A stretch of DNA of 64,000 nucleotides from Aliiroseovarius sp. PrR006 (GCF_010500215.1 NZ_JAAGOY010000004.1:124001-188000); one strand, 5' to 3'. Numbered from the stretch's first letter, positions 35,350 to 43,772 are shown. The notes: generated by a model not told the origin, from the letters alone. Numbers and translations are program-made.

Positions 35350-36033
35350 ATGACATTGGTCTCATCCCTACCTCAGTCTGACGTGGAATTGTCTCACTCT
35401 TCACAAACGGTTCTGTTGACACCCACAAGTTGGGGTTACGGGCTGGCGAACCCGGTGAAAGTGACGCGCGGTGGGCTGGTGCTGCGGGCGTTCGGCCGTT
35501 TTCTGGGGGTGGCGCTTGCGATTTCATCGGCAGGATTTTGGGTTATGCAGAGCGCCCCGGCGATGGATGACGCTGTTCTTCTGGCAATGAGAATCGGCCT
35601 AACCTGCCTATTTATTGGGCTGGGGGGGCTGTTGTATCTGTTCGGCCAGGGGCCTGATGTGGAATCGACGCAGGTAGACCTTAACGAGCGAGTGTTGCGG
35701 CGTGGGCGGATCGTTTCTGATAATGCGTTTGAGACTGATATTTCAGTACCGTTCGGAGATGTGACCGGGCTGCTTCTGGCTTGCGGCAAAAGCTCTGGCG
35801 GGTTGGGGAGCACGCGTCAGGCGACATTGTACCTGCGCCTTGACGACGGTGCAGAGAACCTGACGGCTGTCGAGATCCTGTCTGGTCCAGAGCTGTTGTT
35901 GCGTCCAATCCAAGACCGCCTTTTGCGGGATCTGAAAGATGATCGCGGCGGGATGGCGATCCCCAGCTATGAAAGCCATCGAAGCACCAAAGTTGCATTC
36001 GGTGCTGGTGGACGGGCTTTGCAGGCCGCTTGA
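35350..36033 (+). CDS. Hypothetical two-span membrane protein
   Basis: A 227-residue protein I do not recognise. Two hydrophobic segments lie at about 46-67 and 74-99 (VAL...SSAGFWVMQ and LLAMRIGLTCLFIGLGGLLY), and a soluble domain with a beta-rich character follows from about 100. It is AT-richer at its start than its neighbours. It lies between the divergent rpsF operon and fabD; the latter follows after 90 bases, possibly with its own promoter. It could be an uncharacterised Rhodobacterales membrane family. No function is proposed. Confidence 0.7.
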   Translation: MTLVSSLPQSDVELSHSSQTVLLTPTSWGYGLANPVKVTRGGLVLRAFGRFLGVALAISSAGFWVMQSAPAMDDAVLLAMRIGLTCLFIGLGGLLYLFGQGPDVESTQVDLNERVLRRGRIVSDNAFETDISVPFGDVTGLLLACGKSSGGLGSTRQATLYLRLDDGAENLTAVEILSGPELLLRPIQDRLLRDLKDDRGGMAIPSYESHRSTKVAFGAGGRALQAA

Positions 36034-36123
36034 ACTGCGGCGCTGAACCTCCAAACAGTTTGCACAGCGCTGCGTCGCAAGGTATCCCATTCCCTGAAGC
36101 CATCGGCATAAAGAGGAGGGGCC

Positions 36124-37065
36124 ATGAGCCGCGCATTCGTATTTCCCGGGCAAGGGGCCCAAAGCATTGGCATGGGCAAGGCCCTTGCAGACGCCTATCC
36201 CGCAGCGAAAGCCGTATTTGACGAGGTCGACGAGGCGCTTGGTGAAAAGCTGTCTTCACTGATCTGGGAAGGCGAGCAGGAAGAGCTGACCCTCACTCAA
36301 AATGCACAGCCGGCTTTGATGGCCACATCGCTGGCCACCATGCGCGCGCTGGAGGCCGAAGGGGTGTCCATCGACGCCGCGTCTTATGTTGCGGGACACT
36401 CGCTGGGCGAATACTCGGCGCTGGCGGCCGCAGGTGCATTGTCGGTTGCCGACACCGCGCGTCTGCTGCGGACCCGTGGAAAGGCCATGCAGGAAGCCGT
36501 GCCGGTGGGTGTCGGTGCAATGGCAGCCCTTCTGGGATTGGATTTCGATACAGCTGCCGAGGTGGCCTCGGAAGCGGCTCACGAGCAGGTCTGTCAGGCC
36601 GCGAACGACAATGACCCCGCACAGGTGGTTGTGTCGGGCCACAAGGAAGCCGTTGAACGCGCAGTCGAAATCGCCAAGGGCAAGGGTGCCCGTCGCGCGG
36701 TTCTTCTGCCGGTAAGTGCTCCGTTCCATTGTGCGTTGATGCAGCCCGCTGCTGAGGTCATGGCCGAGGCGCTGGTTCACGTGGAAATGAACGCGCCTGC
36801 GGTGCCACTGGTGGCGAACGTTCGTGCCGCCGAGGTTGCAGACCCGGCGCTGATCCGTTCGCTTCTGGTCGAGCAGGTGACGGGTTCGGTGCGCTGGCGT
36901 GAAAGCGTGGCGTATATGGCCGAGCATGGCGTGGATGAGATTTGGGAGATCGGTGCAGGTAAAGCCTTGTCCGGCATGGTCAAACGGATCGACAAATCGG
37001 TCGCCACCCGTGCCATCGGATCGCCCGACGACGTGAAAGCCGCAGTTGAAGCGCTGAACGGATAA
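36124..37065 (+). CDS. fabD: Malonyl-CoA:ACP transacylase
   Basis: A 313-residue enzyme that loads malonyl groups on acyl carrier protein. GHSLGEYSAL contains Ser93, the acyl carrier nucleophile, and His202 in APFHCALM is its partner. The N-terminal FPGQGAQ motif is complete. It leads the fab group fabD-fabG-acpP-(hisA-like)-fabF, and AAAGAGGAGGGG before the ATG is a strong ribosome site. Ninety bases with two palindromes separate it from fabG. Confidence 0.96.
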   Translation: MSRAFVFPGQGAQSIGMGKALADAYPAAKAVFDEVDEALGEKLSSLIWEGEQEELTLTQNAQPALMATSLATMRALEAEGVSIDAASYVAGHSLGEYSALAAAGALSVADTARLLRTRGKAMQEAVPVGVGAMAALLGLDFDTAAEVASEAAHEQVCQAANDNDPAQVVVSGHKEAVERAVEIAKGKGARRAVLLPVSAPFHCALMQPAAEVMAEALVHVEMNAPAVPLVANVRAAEVADPALIRSLLVEQVTGSVRWRESVAYMAEHGVDEIWEIGAGKALSGMVKRIDKSVATRAIGSPDDVKAAVEALNG

Positions 37066-37087
37066 GAGAAATAAAGGACGGCTAGAG

Positions 37088-37131
37088 CCAGAGTTTTTGA
37101 AAACTCTGGGGCGTTTTCTTGCAAGAAAACG
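37088..37131. repeat. Tandem palindromes between fabD and fabG
   Basis: Two adjacent perfect inverted repeats: CCAGAGTTTT-TG-AAAACTCTGG at 37088-37109 and CGTTTTCTTGCAAGAAAACG at 37112-37131. No T-run follows, so they are not a plain terminator. I recall similar AGAGTTTT/CAAGAAAA motifs as intergenic repeats in Roseobacter genomes, but cannot check that here. They may shape processing or partial termination between the two genes. Confidence 0.7.
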
Positions 37132-37163
37132 GGGACCGTCTGAGGTGAAAGAAGGAAATGCAG

Positions 37164-37901
37164 ATGTTTGATCTGACTGGAAAAAATGCTCTGGTAACGG
37201 GCGCATCCGGCGGCATTGGTGGCGCGATCGCCAAGGCTTTGCACGCTGCCGGCGCGACTGTTGCGCTGTCGGGCACCCGTGTGGAACCTCTCGAGGCGCT
37301 GGCCGCTGAACTGGGTGAACGCGCACATGTGCTGCCGTGTAACCTGTCGGACGGCGAGGCCGTGGACGCTCTGCCGAAGCAGGCAGTTGAAGCTATGGGG
37401 GGGGTCGACATTCTGGTGAACAACGCGGGCATCACGCGTGATCAACTGTTCATGCGCTTGTCGGATCAGGATTGGGACGACGTGATCAACGTCAACCTGA
37501 CTTCGACCATGCGTCTGTGCCGTGGCGTGATGCGCCCGATGATGAAAGCCCGCTGGGGCCGTATCATCAACATCGGCTCGATTGTTGGTGCAACCGGTAA
37601 CCCCGGTCAGGTAAACTATGCCGCGTCGAAAGCGGGTATGGTTGGCTTGACCAAGTCGATCGCCTACGAAGTCGCCAGCCGTGGGATTACTGCAAACTGC
37701 ATCGCACCGGGCTTTATCGGTACCGCGATGACCGACAAGCTGACTGATGATCAGAAGTCGGGCACGCTTGCGCAGATTCCTGCTGGCCGCATGGGCGCGC
37801 CGGAAGAAATCGCAGCAGCGGTTCTGTATCTGGCCTCGAACGAGGCAGGCTATACAACCGGCGCCACGATCCACGTGAACGGTGGTATGGCTATGCTCTA
37901 A
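37164..37901 (+). CDS. fabG: 3-oxoacyl-ACP reductase
   Basis: A 245-residue NADPH-dependent SDR reductase of the second step in the fatty-acid elongation cycle. TGASGGIG (12-19) binds the cofactor; the triad is Ser139, Tyr152 and Lys156 (NYAASKAG), and NNAG is at 86-89. I chose ATG 37164 (MFDLTGKNALV), seven bases beyond AAGGA, over ATG 37158, which would sit on the ribosome site. It lies between fabD and acpP. Confidence 0.95.
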   Translation: MFDLTGKNALVTGASGGIGGAIAKALHAAGATVALSGTRVEPLEALAAELGERAHVLPCNLSDGEAVDALPKQAVEAMGGVDILVNNAGITRDQLFMRLSDQDWDDVINVNLTSTMRLCRGVMRPMMKARWGRIINIGSIVGATGNPGQVNYAASKAGMVGLTKSIAYEVASRGITANCIAPGFIGTAMTDKLTDDQKSGTLAQIPAGRMGAPEEIAAAVLYLASNEAGYTTGATIHVNGGMAML

Positions 37902-37957
37902 AGGCGGTGGGCGCGGTCAGCTATTTTTTTGTCTGCGCCCTTGCACCGCGAAAGCGT

Positions 37958-37985
37958 TTGCCTATCTTCTTCGATGTGTTATAGG
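37958..37985 (+). promoter_or_regulatory. Possible promoter upstream of acpP
   Basis: TTGCCT (37958-37963) and TATAGG (37980-37985) spaced by 16 bases, in the 220-base gap between fabG and acpP. An acpP-specific promoter is expected because the carrier protein is needed in far greater amounts than the enzymes. The match is moderate only. Confidence 0.35.
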
Positions 37986-38121
37986 CGGCGCAGGTTTACC
38001 CCATCAGCCCGAAAGGGCAGTCCAAATGGGCTGGGGGTCTCGGCGTTACGCGCGGGAAACTTAGCGGCCCAAACGGGTCAAACGAAAAGGGCCAAGCCCT
38101 GAACTAACGTGAGGATTGATC

Positions 38122-38355
38122 ATGAGCGACGTCGCAGATCGTGTGAAGAAAATCGTAGTTGAGCACCTGGGTGTTGAAGAGGACAAGGTCACCGAGACCG
38201 CCTCGTTCATCGACGACCTGGGCGCAGACAGCCTGGACACCGTAGAGCTGGTAATGGCTTTCGAAGAAGAGTTTGGCATTGAAATCCCGGACGACGCTGC
38301 TGAAACCATTCAGACCTTCGGCGACGCTGTGAAATTCATCACCGAAGCTGCCTGA
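38122..38355 (+). CDS. acpP: Acyl carrier protein
   Basis: A 77-residue cytoplasmic carrier. Ser37 in the invariant DSL motif ([10 protein letters not shown]) takes the 4'-phosphopantetheine arm. The sequence is acidic and of normal length. ATG 38122 is preceded by GAGGA at a good distance; a TTG at 38116 is less likely. A terminator follows within 30 bases, so acpP is likely transcribed as a separate abundant message. Confidence 0.97.
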   Translation: MSDVADRVKKIVVEHLGVEEDKVTETASFIDDLGADSLDTVELVMAFEEEFGIEIPDDAAETIQTFGDAVKFITEAA

Positions 38356-38381
38356 TCTTTCAAGGCACACGAGTTTCAAAG

Positions 38382-38411
38382 ACGGCCTATCTTCGGATGG
38401 GCCGTTTTTTT
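38382..38411 (+). terminator. Intrinsic terminator after acpP
   Basis: A 10-bp stem, ACGGCCTATC/GATGGGCCGT (one G-T pair), closed by the stable TTCG tetraloop at 38392-38395 and followed by seven T residues. A strong terminator, separating acpP from the hisA-like gene. Confidence 0.92.
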
Positions 38412-38526
38412 ATGTTCGAATACGTCTTTTGCCGGTTTCAGACTTAATTGAGCCGAATTTAAACGCTCGCTGTTGGATGTGCTAAACTTCACTAGGCCAT
38501 CACTGGATTGGCGAAGGAGGCGCTCC

Positions 38527-39270
38527 ATGATTATCTATCCTACACTTGAATTGCAGAACGGACGTTGTGTGACGTTGCATCGCGGTCGTCTTGAAGAGCC
38601 CTCGATCTGGCATGTGGACCCGGTGGAAACAGCACAAGGATTTGCCGAGGCCGGGGCCGAATGGATCCAAGTGACCGATTTCGATGCGGTTGCAGGCGAA
38701 TGTGACAATGCCGAGCTGATTGAAGCCATCATTAACGCGGCCGGGTGTTCGGTACAGGTCGCAGGCGGTATCCGTACCCGTGACATGGCTGAAGCATGGA
38801 TCGAGAAGGGCGCAGGGCGTGTCGTTATGGGAACGGTGGCTGCGCGCGATCCGGCCATGGTGAAAGAACTCGCCAACCGGTATCCAGATCAGATCGTTCT
38901 GGCCGCTGACGTTTGGCAGGGCAACCTGATGACCGACGGATGGCGCAATCCGGTTGCGATTTCTCCGGAAAGCTTCTTGGCATCTTATGCTGACGTGCCG
39001 TTGGCCAGTGTGCTGATTACAGATATCGACAGCGATATTGAACAACCAGACGCTCAGCTGGGGCTTTTGAGCGCGCTTGCGGGTGAAACCAAACATCAGG
39101 TGATTGCAGCTGGCACAGTGCACGAGTTGGATGATGTGGCCCGGCTGAAATATGTGCCGAACATTGCGGGGACATTGATCGGACGGGCATTGTTCTCGAA
39201 AAATGTGGATCTGGTGGAAGCTTTGGACGTCGCGCGTCCTGAACCTGAACCCAAGGCAGAGTTCATCTGA
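38527..39270 (+). CDS. HisA-like TIM-barrel protein
   Basis: A 247-residue paralogue of HisA, the isomerase of histidine synthesis. The phosphate-binding motifs of the barrel are visible (QVAGGIRTRDMAEAWIEKGA at 77-96, VVMGTV at 99-104). The catalytic general base, usually Asp in PAIDL, is Glu8 here (PTLEL), and Asp51 lies in VTDFDAV in place of the usual VDLDGA. The second catalytic Asp is kept as Asp128 (AADVWQG). The C-terminus is Pro/Glu-rich. It follows acpP and precedes fabF rather than other his genes. True HisA activity, or another isomerase role linked to the fab genes, cannot be decided. The strong AAGGAGG site fixes the start. Confidence 0.85.
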   Translation: MIIYPTLELQNGRCVTLHRGRLEEPSIWHVDPVETAQGFAEAGAEWIQVTDFDAVAGECDNAELIEAIINAAGCSVQVAGGIRTRDMAEAWIEKGAGRVVMGTVAARDPAMVKELANRYPDQIVLAADVWQGNLMTDGWRNPVAISPESFLASYADVPLASVLITDIDSDIEQPDAQLGLLSALAGETKHQVIAAGTVHELDDVARLKYVPNIAGTLIGRALFSKNVDLVEALDVARPEPEPKAEFI

Positions 39271-39288
39271 TCCTTTTGAAACCAACGT

Positions 39289-39332
39289 GTTGGCCAGTGA
39301 TCAGACTGGACGCTTGTCCGTTGCTGGCCAAC
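39289..39332 (+). other. Nested inverted repeat between the hisA-like gene and fabF
   Basis: A 9-bp inverted repeat, GTTGGCCAG (39289-39297) with CTGGCCAAC (39324-39332), encloses a smaller GGAC-gctt-GTCC stem. No T-run follows. A processing or attenuation site is possible. Confidence 0.4.
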
Positions 39333-39461
39333 AACTACGGGTGCAATGGAGCGTTGTGCCGATAAGCGAGCTTCCACCCGTGCACGGTTTCGGCTTGCCC
39401 CACCATGCCTAGCCGCGCTATCACCGCCAAGACATTTGAAAACCTGAGAAAGGGCACCAGA

Positions 39462-40724
39462 ATGCGTCGAGTGGTTGTAACAGGATTGGGCATGATTTCT
39501 CCGCTGGCAAGCGGCGTTGAGGAAACATGGGAGCGTATTCTGGACGGACAGTCCGGCGCGGGCCCGATCACGAAATTTGATGCCTCGCGCGTGACCACCA
39601 AATATGCCTGCGAAGTTCCGCTGGGCGATGGCACCGATGGCACCTTCAACCCGGACGACTGGATGGAGCCGAAAGAGCGCCGCAAGGTCGATGATTTCAT
39701 CCTCTATGGTCTGGCTGCTGCCGAGATGGCGGTCAAAGATGCTGACTGGTTGCCCGAAGACGAAGAAAGCCTTCTGCGCACTGGCGTGATCATCGGGTCG
39801 GGCATTGGCGGACTGTCGACCATTGCGGACACCTCGATCCTGCTGAACGAACGCGGCCCGCGCCGCGTGTCGCCTTTCTTTATCCCCGGTTCGCTGATCA
39901 ACCTGATCTCGGGTCAGGTGTCGATCAAGTTTGGCTACAAGGGCCCGAACCACTCGGTCGTGACCGCCTGTTCGACCGGCGCACACGCCATTGGTGACGC
40001 GAGCCGTCTGATCCAATCAGGCGATGCGGATGTGATGGTTGCTGGTGGTGCCGAGGCCGCGATTTGCGAGCTGGGCATTGCAGGCTTCAACGCGTGTAAA
40101 GCTCTGTCAACCAAACGTGGGGATGACCCGCAGGCCGCAAGCCGTCCTTATGACGAAGACCGCGACGGTTTCGTCATGGGCGAGGGCGCTGGCATCGTGG
40201 TTCTGGAAGAATACGAACACGCCAAAGCACGCGGCGCGAAGATCTATGCTGAAGTGCTGGGTTATGGTCTGTCGGGCGACGCTTATCACATCACCGCACC
40301 TGCCGAAGATGGCGATGGTGGTTTCCGTGCCATGCAAGCCGCCCTTGGTAAAGCCGGGCTAGAGCCTGCGGCGATTGACTATATCAACGCGCACGGCACC
40401 TCGACCATGGCGGATACGGTGGAACTGGGCGCAGTTGAGCGCCTGCTGGGTGATGCGGCTGACACGGCCACGATGTCCTCGACCAAATCGTCCATCGGCC
40501 ACCTGCTGGGCGCCGCCGGCGCTGTGGAAGCCATCTTCTGCATCCTGGCCATTCGTGATCAGATCGCTCCGCCCACCATCAACCTAGACAACCCGGCGAT
40601 CGAGCCGCGCCTGTCGCTGGCCGCCAACAAGGCTGAGAAGCGCGAGATCAACATCGCCCTGTCCAACAGCTTTGGTTTTGGTGGCACCAATGCCAGCCTT
40701 GTGATGGGGAAGGTTGCTGACTGA
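39462..40724 (+). CDS. fabF: 3-oxoacyl-ACP synthase II
   Basis: A 420-residue condensing enzyme. Cys170 (VVTACSTGAHAIG) carries the acyl chain, and the His pair lies in INAHGTST and SSIGHLLGAAG. Start MRRVVVTGLGMISPLA is standard, and ATG 39462 follows a GAAAGG-type site; a longer frame to 39405 is not conserved. It overlaps mltG by one base (TGATG), so the two are coupled, tying fatty-acid synthesis to a wall enzyme by gene order. Confidence 0.96.
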   Translation: MRRVVVTGLGMISPLASGVEETWERILDGQSGAGPITKFDASRVTTKYACEVPLGDGTDGTFNPDDWMEPKERRKVDDFILYGLAAAEMAVKDADWLPEDEESLLRTGVIIGSGIGGLSTIADTSILLNERGPRRVSPFFIPGSLINLISGQVSIKFGYKGPNHSVVTACSTGAHAIGDASRLIQSGDADVMVAGGAEAAICELGIAGFNACKALSTKRGDDPQAASRPYDEDRDGFVMGEGAGIVVLEEYEHAKARGAKIYAEVLGYGLSGDAYHITAPAEDGDGGFRAMQAALGKAGLEPAAIDYINAHGTSTMADTVELGAVERLLGDAADTATMSSTKSSIGHLLGAAGAVEAIFCILAIRDQIAPPTINLDNPAIEPRLSLAANKAEKREINIALSNSFGFGGTNASLVMGKVAD

Positions 40725-41884
40725 TGTGGCGCAACATCGCCTCGAATGCGCTGAGCCTGTTCATTGTCATTCTGATCGTTGCGGTCGGCGTGGTGGCATG
40801 GGGCCAGAGACAGTACACGTCTGAAGGTCCGCTGGCAGAAACCATCTGCCTGCGGGTCGAGCGCGGCAGCTCGTTCTCGCGCGTGGCGGACAATCTGGAA
40901 GCGCAGGGGGCGATTTCAAACGCCTCGATCTTCAGAATTGGGGTCGAGTATTCCGACAAGGCGTCTGCGCTGAAGGCGGGGTCCTTCCTTGTTCAGGACG
41001 GTGCCTCGATGGAAGAAATCGTTGACATCGTCACACGCGGCGGCGCGTCAACCTGCGGGACCGAGATCCTGTATCGTGTTGGCGTTCTGTCGGCTGTGAT
41101 GCAGGTGCGTGAACTTGATCCGGCCTCGCAAGAATACCAGATCACGGCTGAGTTCAAGCCAGCCGAGCTGGAGGGGGATGCCCCCGCGTCCTATCTGGAA
41201 AAGCGCGATGAAAGCGATACCCGGTTCCGGATCGCCGTAGCTGAAGGTGTGACCAGCTGGCAGGTTGTGGATAGCCTTAATCGTGCCGACTTCATGACGG
41301 GCGAGGTTGCCAGCCTTCCTGCGGAAGGCAGCTTGGCCCCGGACAGCTACGAGGTGAAAGCGGGCGCGGATCGCGCGGCGCTGATCGCCTCGATGCAGGA
41401 TGCGCAGGTCGAGATCTTGGCCGAGGCGTGGAACAACCGCGCGGCGGATCTTCCTTATGCGAATGCGGATGAAGCACTGGTGATGGCGTCCATCGTCGAG
41501 AAGGAAACCGGTCTGGCCGAGGAACGACGTCAGGTCGCCAGTGTCTTTGTGAACCGACTGAACCAAGGGATGCGTCTGCAGACGGACCCGACGGTCATCT
41601 ATGGCATCACCAAGGGGCAGGGCAGCCTTGGACGCGGTCTGCGCCAAAGCGAGCTGCGCCGGCAAACGCCCTACAACACATATGTGATTGATGCGCTGCC
41701 ACCGACCCCCATTGCCAACCCAGGACGTGCTGCCATTGAGGCGGCTTTGAACCCGGACAGCACACCCTATATCTTCTTTGTGGCAGATGGTACGGGCGGT
41801 CACGCGTTTGCGGAAACCTTGGCCGAACACAACGCCAACGTGGCGGAATGGCGCAAGATCGAAGCCGAGCGCGCCAACCAGTAG
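40724..41884 (+). CDS. mltG: Endolytic murein transglycosylase MltG
   Basis: A 386-residue YceG-like enzyme, thought to release nascent glycan strands and terminate their growth. A single N-terminal membrane span lies at about 10-28, then a LysM-like region and the YceG domain. SIVEKET (around residues 256-262) holds the catalytic glutamate, and the C-terminal YNTYVIDALPPTPIANPG motif is intact. It starts one base inside the fabF stop. An intrinsic terminator lies 100 bases after its end and directly before the GTA cluster. This neighbour is conserved at GTA loci of Rhodobacterales. Confidence 0.94.
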   Translation: MWRNIASNALSLFIVILIVAVGVVAWGQRQYTSEGPLAETICLRVERGSSFSRVADNLEAQGAISNASIFRIGVEYSDKASALKAGSFLVQDGASMEEIVDIVTRGGASTCGTEILYRVGVLSAVMQVRELDPASQEYQITAEFKPAELEGDAPASYLEKRDESDTRFRIAVAEGVTSWQVVDSLNRADFMTGEVASLPAEGSLAPDSYEVKAGADRAALIASMQDAQVEILAEAWNNRAADLPYANADEALVMASIVEKETGLAEERRQVASVFVNRLNQGMRLQTDPTVIYGITKGQGSLGRGLRQSELRRQTPYNTYVIDALPPTPIANPGRAAIEAALNPDSTPYIFFVADGTGGHAFAETLAEHNANVAEWRKIEAERANQ

Positions 41885-41929
41885 GTTTCCAGATCCTTAC
41901 CGTAGCGCGCGGCATTCGCGCGTTGCATT

Positions 41930-41958
41930 TTGACCGAACGTACGGTCCCGTGTAGTCT
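41930..41958 (+). promoter_or_regulatory. Possible promoter with palindromic operator ahead of the GTA genes
   Basis: TTGACC (41930-41935) and TAGTCT (41953-41958), spaced by 17 bases. The spacer and -35 end contain an almost perfect 16-base palindrome GACCGAACGTACGGTC (41932-41947; two central mismatches). In R. capsulatus the GTA operon needs the activator GafA and the CtrA pathway; whether this palindrome is the target is inference. The -10 match is weak. Confidence 0.4.
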
Positions 41959-41985
41959 CTGACATACGCTAGAAGACGTGAAAGT

Positions 41986-42020
41986 AACGGCCTTGGGCAT
42001 CTGCCCCAGGGCCGTTTTTT
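41986..42020 (+). terminator. Intrinsic terminator between mltG and GTA g1
   Basis: A stem AACGGCC-TTGGG/CCCAG-GGCCGTT (12 bp with one G-T pair) with a 7-base loop and six T residues. It ends 24 bases before the first possible start of g1, leaving almost no room for another sigma-70 promoter between it and g1 if the 42045 start is used. Confidence 0.9.
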
Positions 42021-42044
42021 CATGTCGCTTGTGCGGACAAGAGC

Positions 42045-42416
42045 ATGAGAGGCAACAAAACAAGAATGACAATGATTACGCCTTTAGGGAAAGACGCAGC
42101 ATCCGAAGATTACATGAAGATCGCGGACGCGTTTTTTCTACGTGTTTTGAAAGAGTTGGATCGCCAGTTGTCTACGGCGGAAACAGGTGGGTGCGAAACC
42201 ACGCCGGAGCTGGCGAAAGCCGTAACCGATGTGCGTCGCGCGATGCAAACGGTATTTGAGGAAAGGAAACGTCTTGAACAAAGTGGTAAAGCCGGATTTG
42301 GCGGCGGACGAGCGGCAGAGCTGGACCTTGCTCAGGCCCGAGACGAAATCGGGCGCAGACTGGCTTGCCTGCGCGACGCAAGACGAACGCGAGAGCTTTC
42401 TGAACGATCTGAGTGA
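42045..42416 (+). CDS. GTA g1, putative small terminase
   Basis: A 123-residue mostly helical protein in the position of orfg1 of RcGTA, now regarded as the small terminase subunit that recruits DNA for packaging. The core of helices starts at MKIADAFFLRVLKELDRQL. Residues rich in Lys, Arg and Glu follow to the end. ATG 42045 is the longest frame; ATGs at 42066, 42072 and 42114 are alternatives, with no clear ribosome site for any. It overlaps the large terminase. The absence of obvious DNA-binding motifs is usual for GTA g1. Confidence 0.75.
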   Translation: MRGNKTRMTMITPLGKDAASEDYMKIADAFFLRVLKELDRQLSTAETGGCETTPELAKAVTDVRRAMQTVFEERKRLEQSGKAGFGGGRAAELDLAQARDEIGRRLACLRDARRTRELSERSE

Positions 42417-43692
42417 CGGGGCGCTGATGGCGCTGCCCTATCTGTTCGGATTCTGGGCCCTGGATCACCAACTGCCGCCCGAGGGGGATTGGCGGACATG
42501 GGTGATCATGGGCGGGCGTGGCGCGGGGAAAACTCGCGCCGGGTCCGAATGGGTACGGGCCGAGGTCGAAGGGGCAGGGCCGCTGGATCCCGGCCGCTCG
42601 CGTCGTGTGGCGTTAGTGGGCGAGACCATCGATCAGGTGCGCGAGGTGATGGTGTTTGGCGAAAGCGGCATTCTCGCCTGCTCGCCCCCGGATCGGCGTC
42701 CAGTGTGGGAGGCCGGGCGGCGTAGGCTGGTTTGGCCCAATGGAGCGATTGCACAGGTATTCTCGGCGCATGAACCGGAAAGCTTGCGTGGCCCGCAGTT
42801 CGACGCGGCATGGGTAGATGAGCTGGCCAAGTGGAAAAAGGCCGAGGATACGTGGGACATGTTGCAGTTTGGGCTGCGCCTTGGGACGCATCCCCGGCAA
42901 TGCGTCACCACCACACCGCGCAATGTGGGGGTGCTGAAGCAGATCTTGAAGAACCCCTCGACCGTGACGACGCACGCGCCGACCGAGGCTAACCGCGCCT
43001 ATCTGGCGAAGAGTTTTCTGGATGAAGTGCGGACGCGCTACGCGGATACGCGGCTGGGGCGGCAGGAATTGGATGGCGTGCTTTTGGAAGACACCGAGGG
43101 CGCGTTGTGGACGATGGCGATGCTGGACAAGCATCGATTGGGGCCAGACACGCCTGTACTGGATCGGATCGTGATTGCGGTGGACCCACCAGTCACGGGC
43201 CACAAAGGATCCGACGAATGCGGGATCGTGGTGGCAGGCGTCTTTGCGAAGGGGCCTCCGGGTGAGTGGAAAGCTGTGGTGCTGGAAGATGCCAGCGTGA
43301 CGGCGGCCAGTCCTTCGGAATGGGCCGAGGCGGCGCTGAACGCGATGGAGCGGCATCAGGCGGACCGGTTGGTCGCCGAGGTTAACCAAGGTGGCGACCT
43401 TGTGGAAAGCGTGATCCGTCAGATTGACGCCACCGTGCCCTATAAGGCTGTGCGCGCGACGCGGGGCAAGGTGACGCGGGCCGAGCCCGTGGCCGCTTTG
43501 TACGAACAGGGTCGAGTTTCTCATATGGGCAACATGGCCGCGCTCGAAGATCAGATGTGCCGTATGACCAGCCAAGGCTATGAGGGCAAAGGTAGCCCCG
43601 ACCGTGTGGACGCGCTGGTCTGGGCCCTGCATGAATTGATCATTGAGCCTGTTGCGTCCTACCGCAGACCGCAGGTGCGCACGCTGGGTTAA
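42274..43692 (+). CDS. GTA g2, large terminase
   Basis: A 472-residue DNA-packaging motor. Walker A GGRGAGKT is at 80-87, Walker B in FDAAWVDELAKW, and the nuclease acidic residues in VAVDPPVTGHKGSDECG (about 300-320). The start is uncertain: TTG 42274 follows AGGAAAGGA, while ATG 42229 and GTG 42283 are alternatives. It overlaps g1 by about 140 bases. Terminase in GTAs packages random host DNA of about 4 kb because the complex does not recognise a pac site. Both motor and nuclease residues appear intact. Confidence 0.93.
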   Translation: MNKVVKPDLAADERQSWTLLRPETKSGADWLACATQDERESFLNDLSDGALMALPYLFGFWALDHQLPPEGDWRTWVIMGGRGAGKTRAGSEWVRAEVEGAGPLDPGRSRRVALVGETIDQVREVMVFGESGILACSPPDRRPVWEAGRRRLVWPNGAIAQVFSAHEPESLRGPQFDAAWVDELAKWKKAEDTWDMLQFGLRLGTHPRQCVTTTPRNVGVLKQILKNPSTVTTHAPTEANRAYLAKSFLDEVRTRYADTRLGRQELDGVLLEDTEGALWTMAMLDKHRLGPDTPVLDRIVIAVDPPVTGHKGSDECGIVVAGVFAKGPPGEWKAVVLEDASVTAASPSEWAEAALNAMERHQADRLVAEVNQGGDLVESVIRQIDATVPYKAVRATRGKVTRAEPVAALYEQGRVSHMGNMAALEDQMCRMTSQGYEGKGSPDRVDALVWALHELIIEPVASYRRPQVRTLG

Positions 43693-43733
43693 AGAGTTTT
43701 TTAACCCTCACTGGCAAAGTGCCAAACATCGAA

Positions 43734-43772
43734 AGGCGGGGCGAATAGCCCGATGGGTCTGAAGCCCCGCCT
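43734..43772 (+). other. Inverted repeat in the g2-g3 gap
   Basis: AGGCGGGGC (43734-43742) pairs with GCCCCGCCT (43764-43772), enclosing CCC-gat-GGG. Upstream is TGGCA-AAG-TGCCA. No T-run follows. It is within the 195-base gap before the portal gene. Confidence 0.6.
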
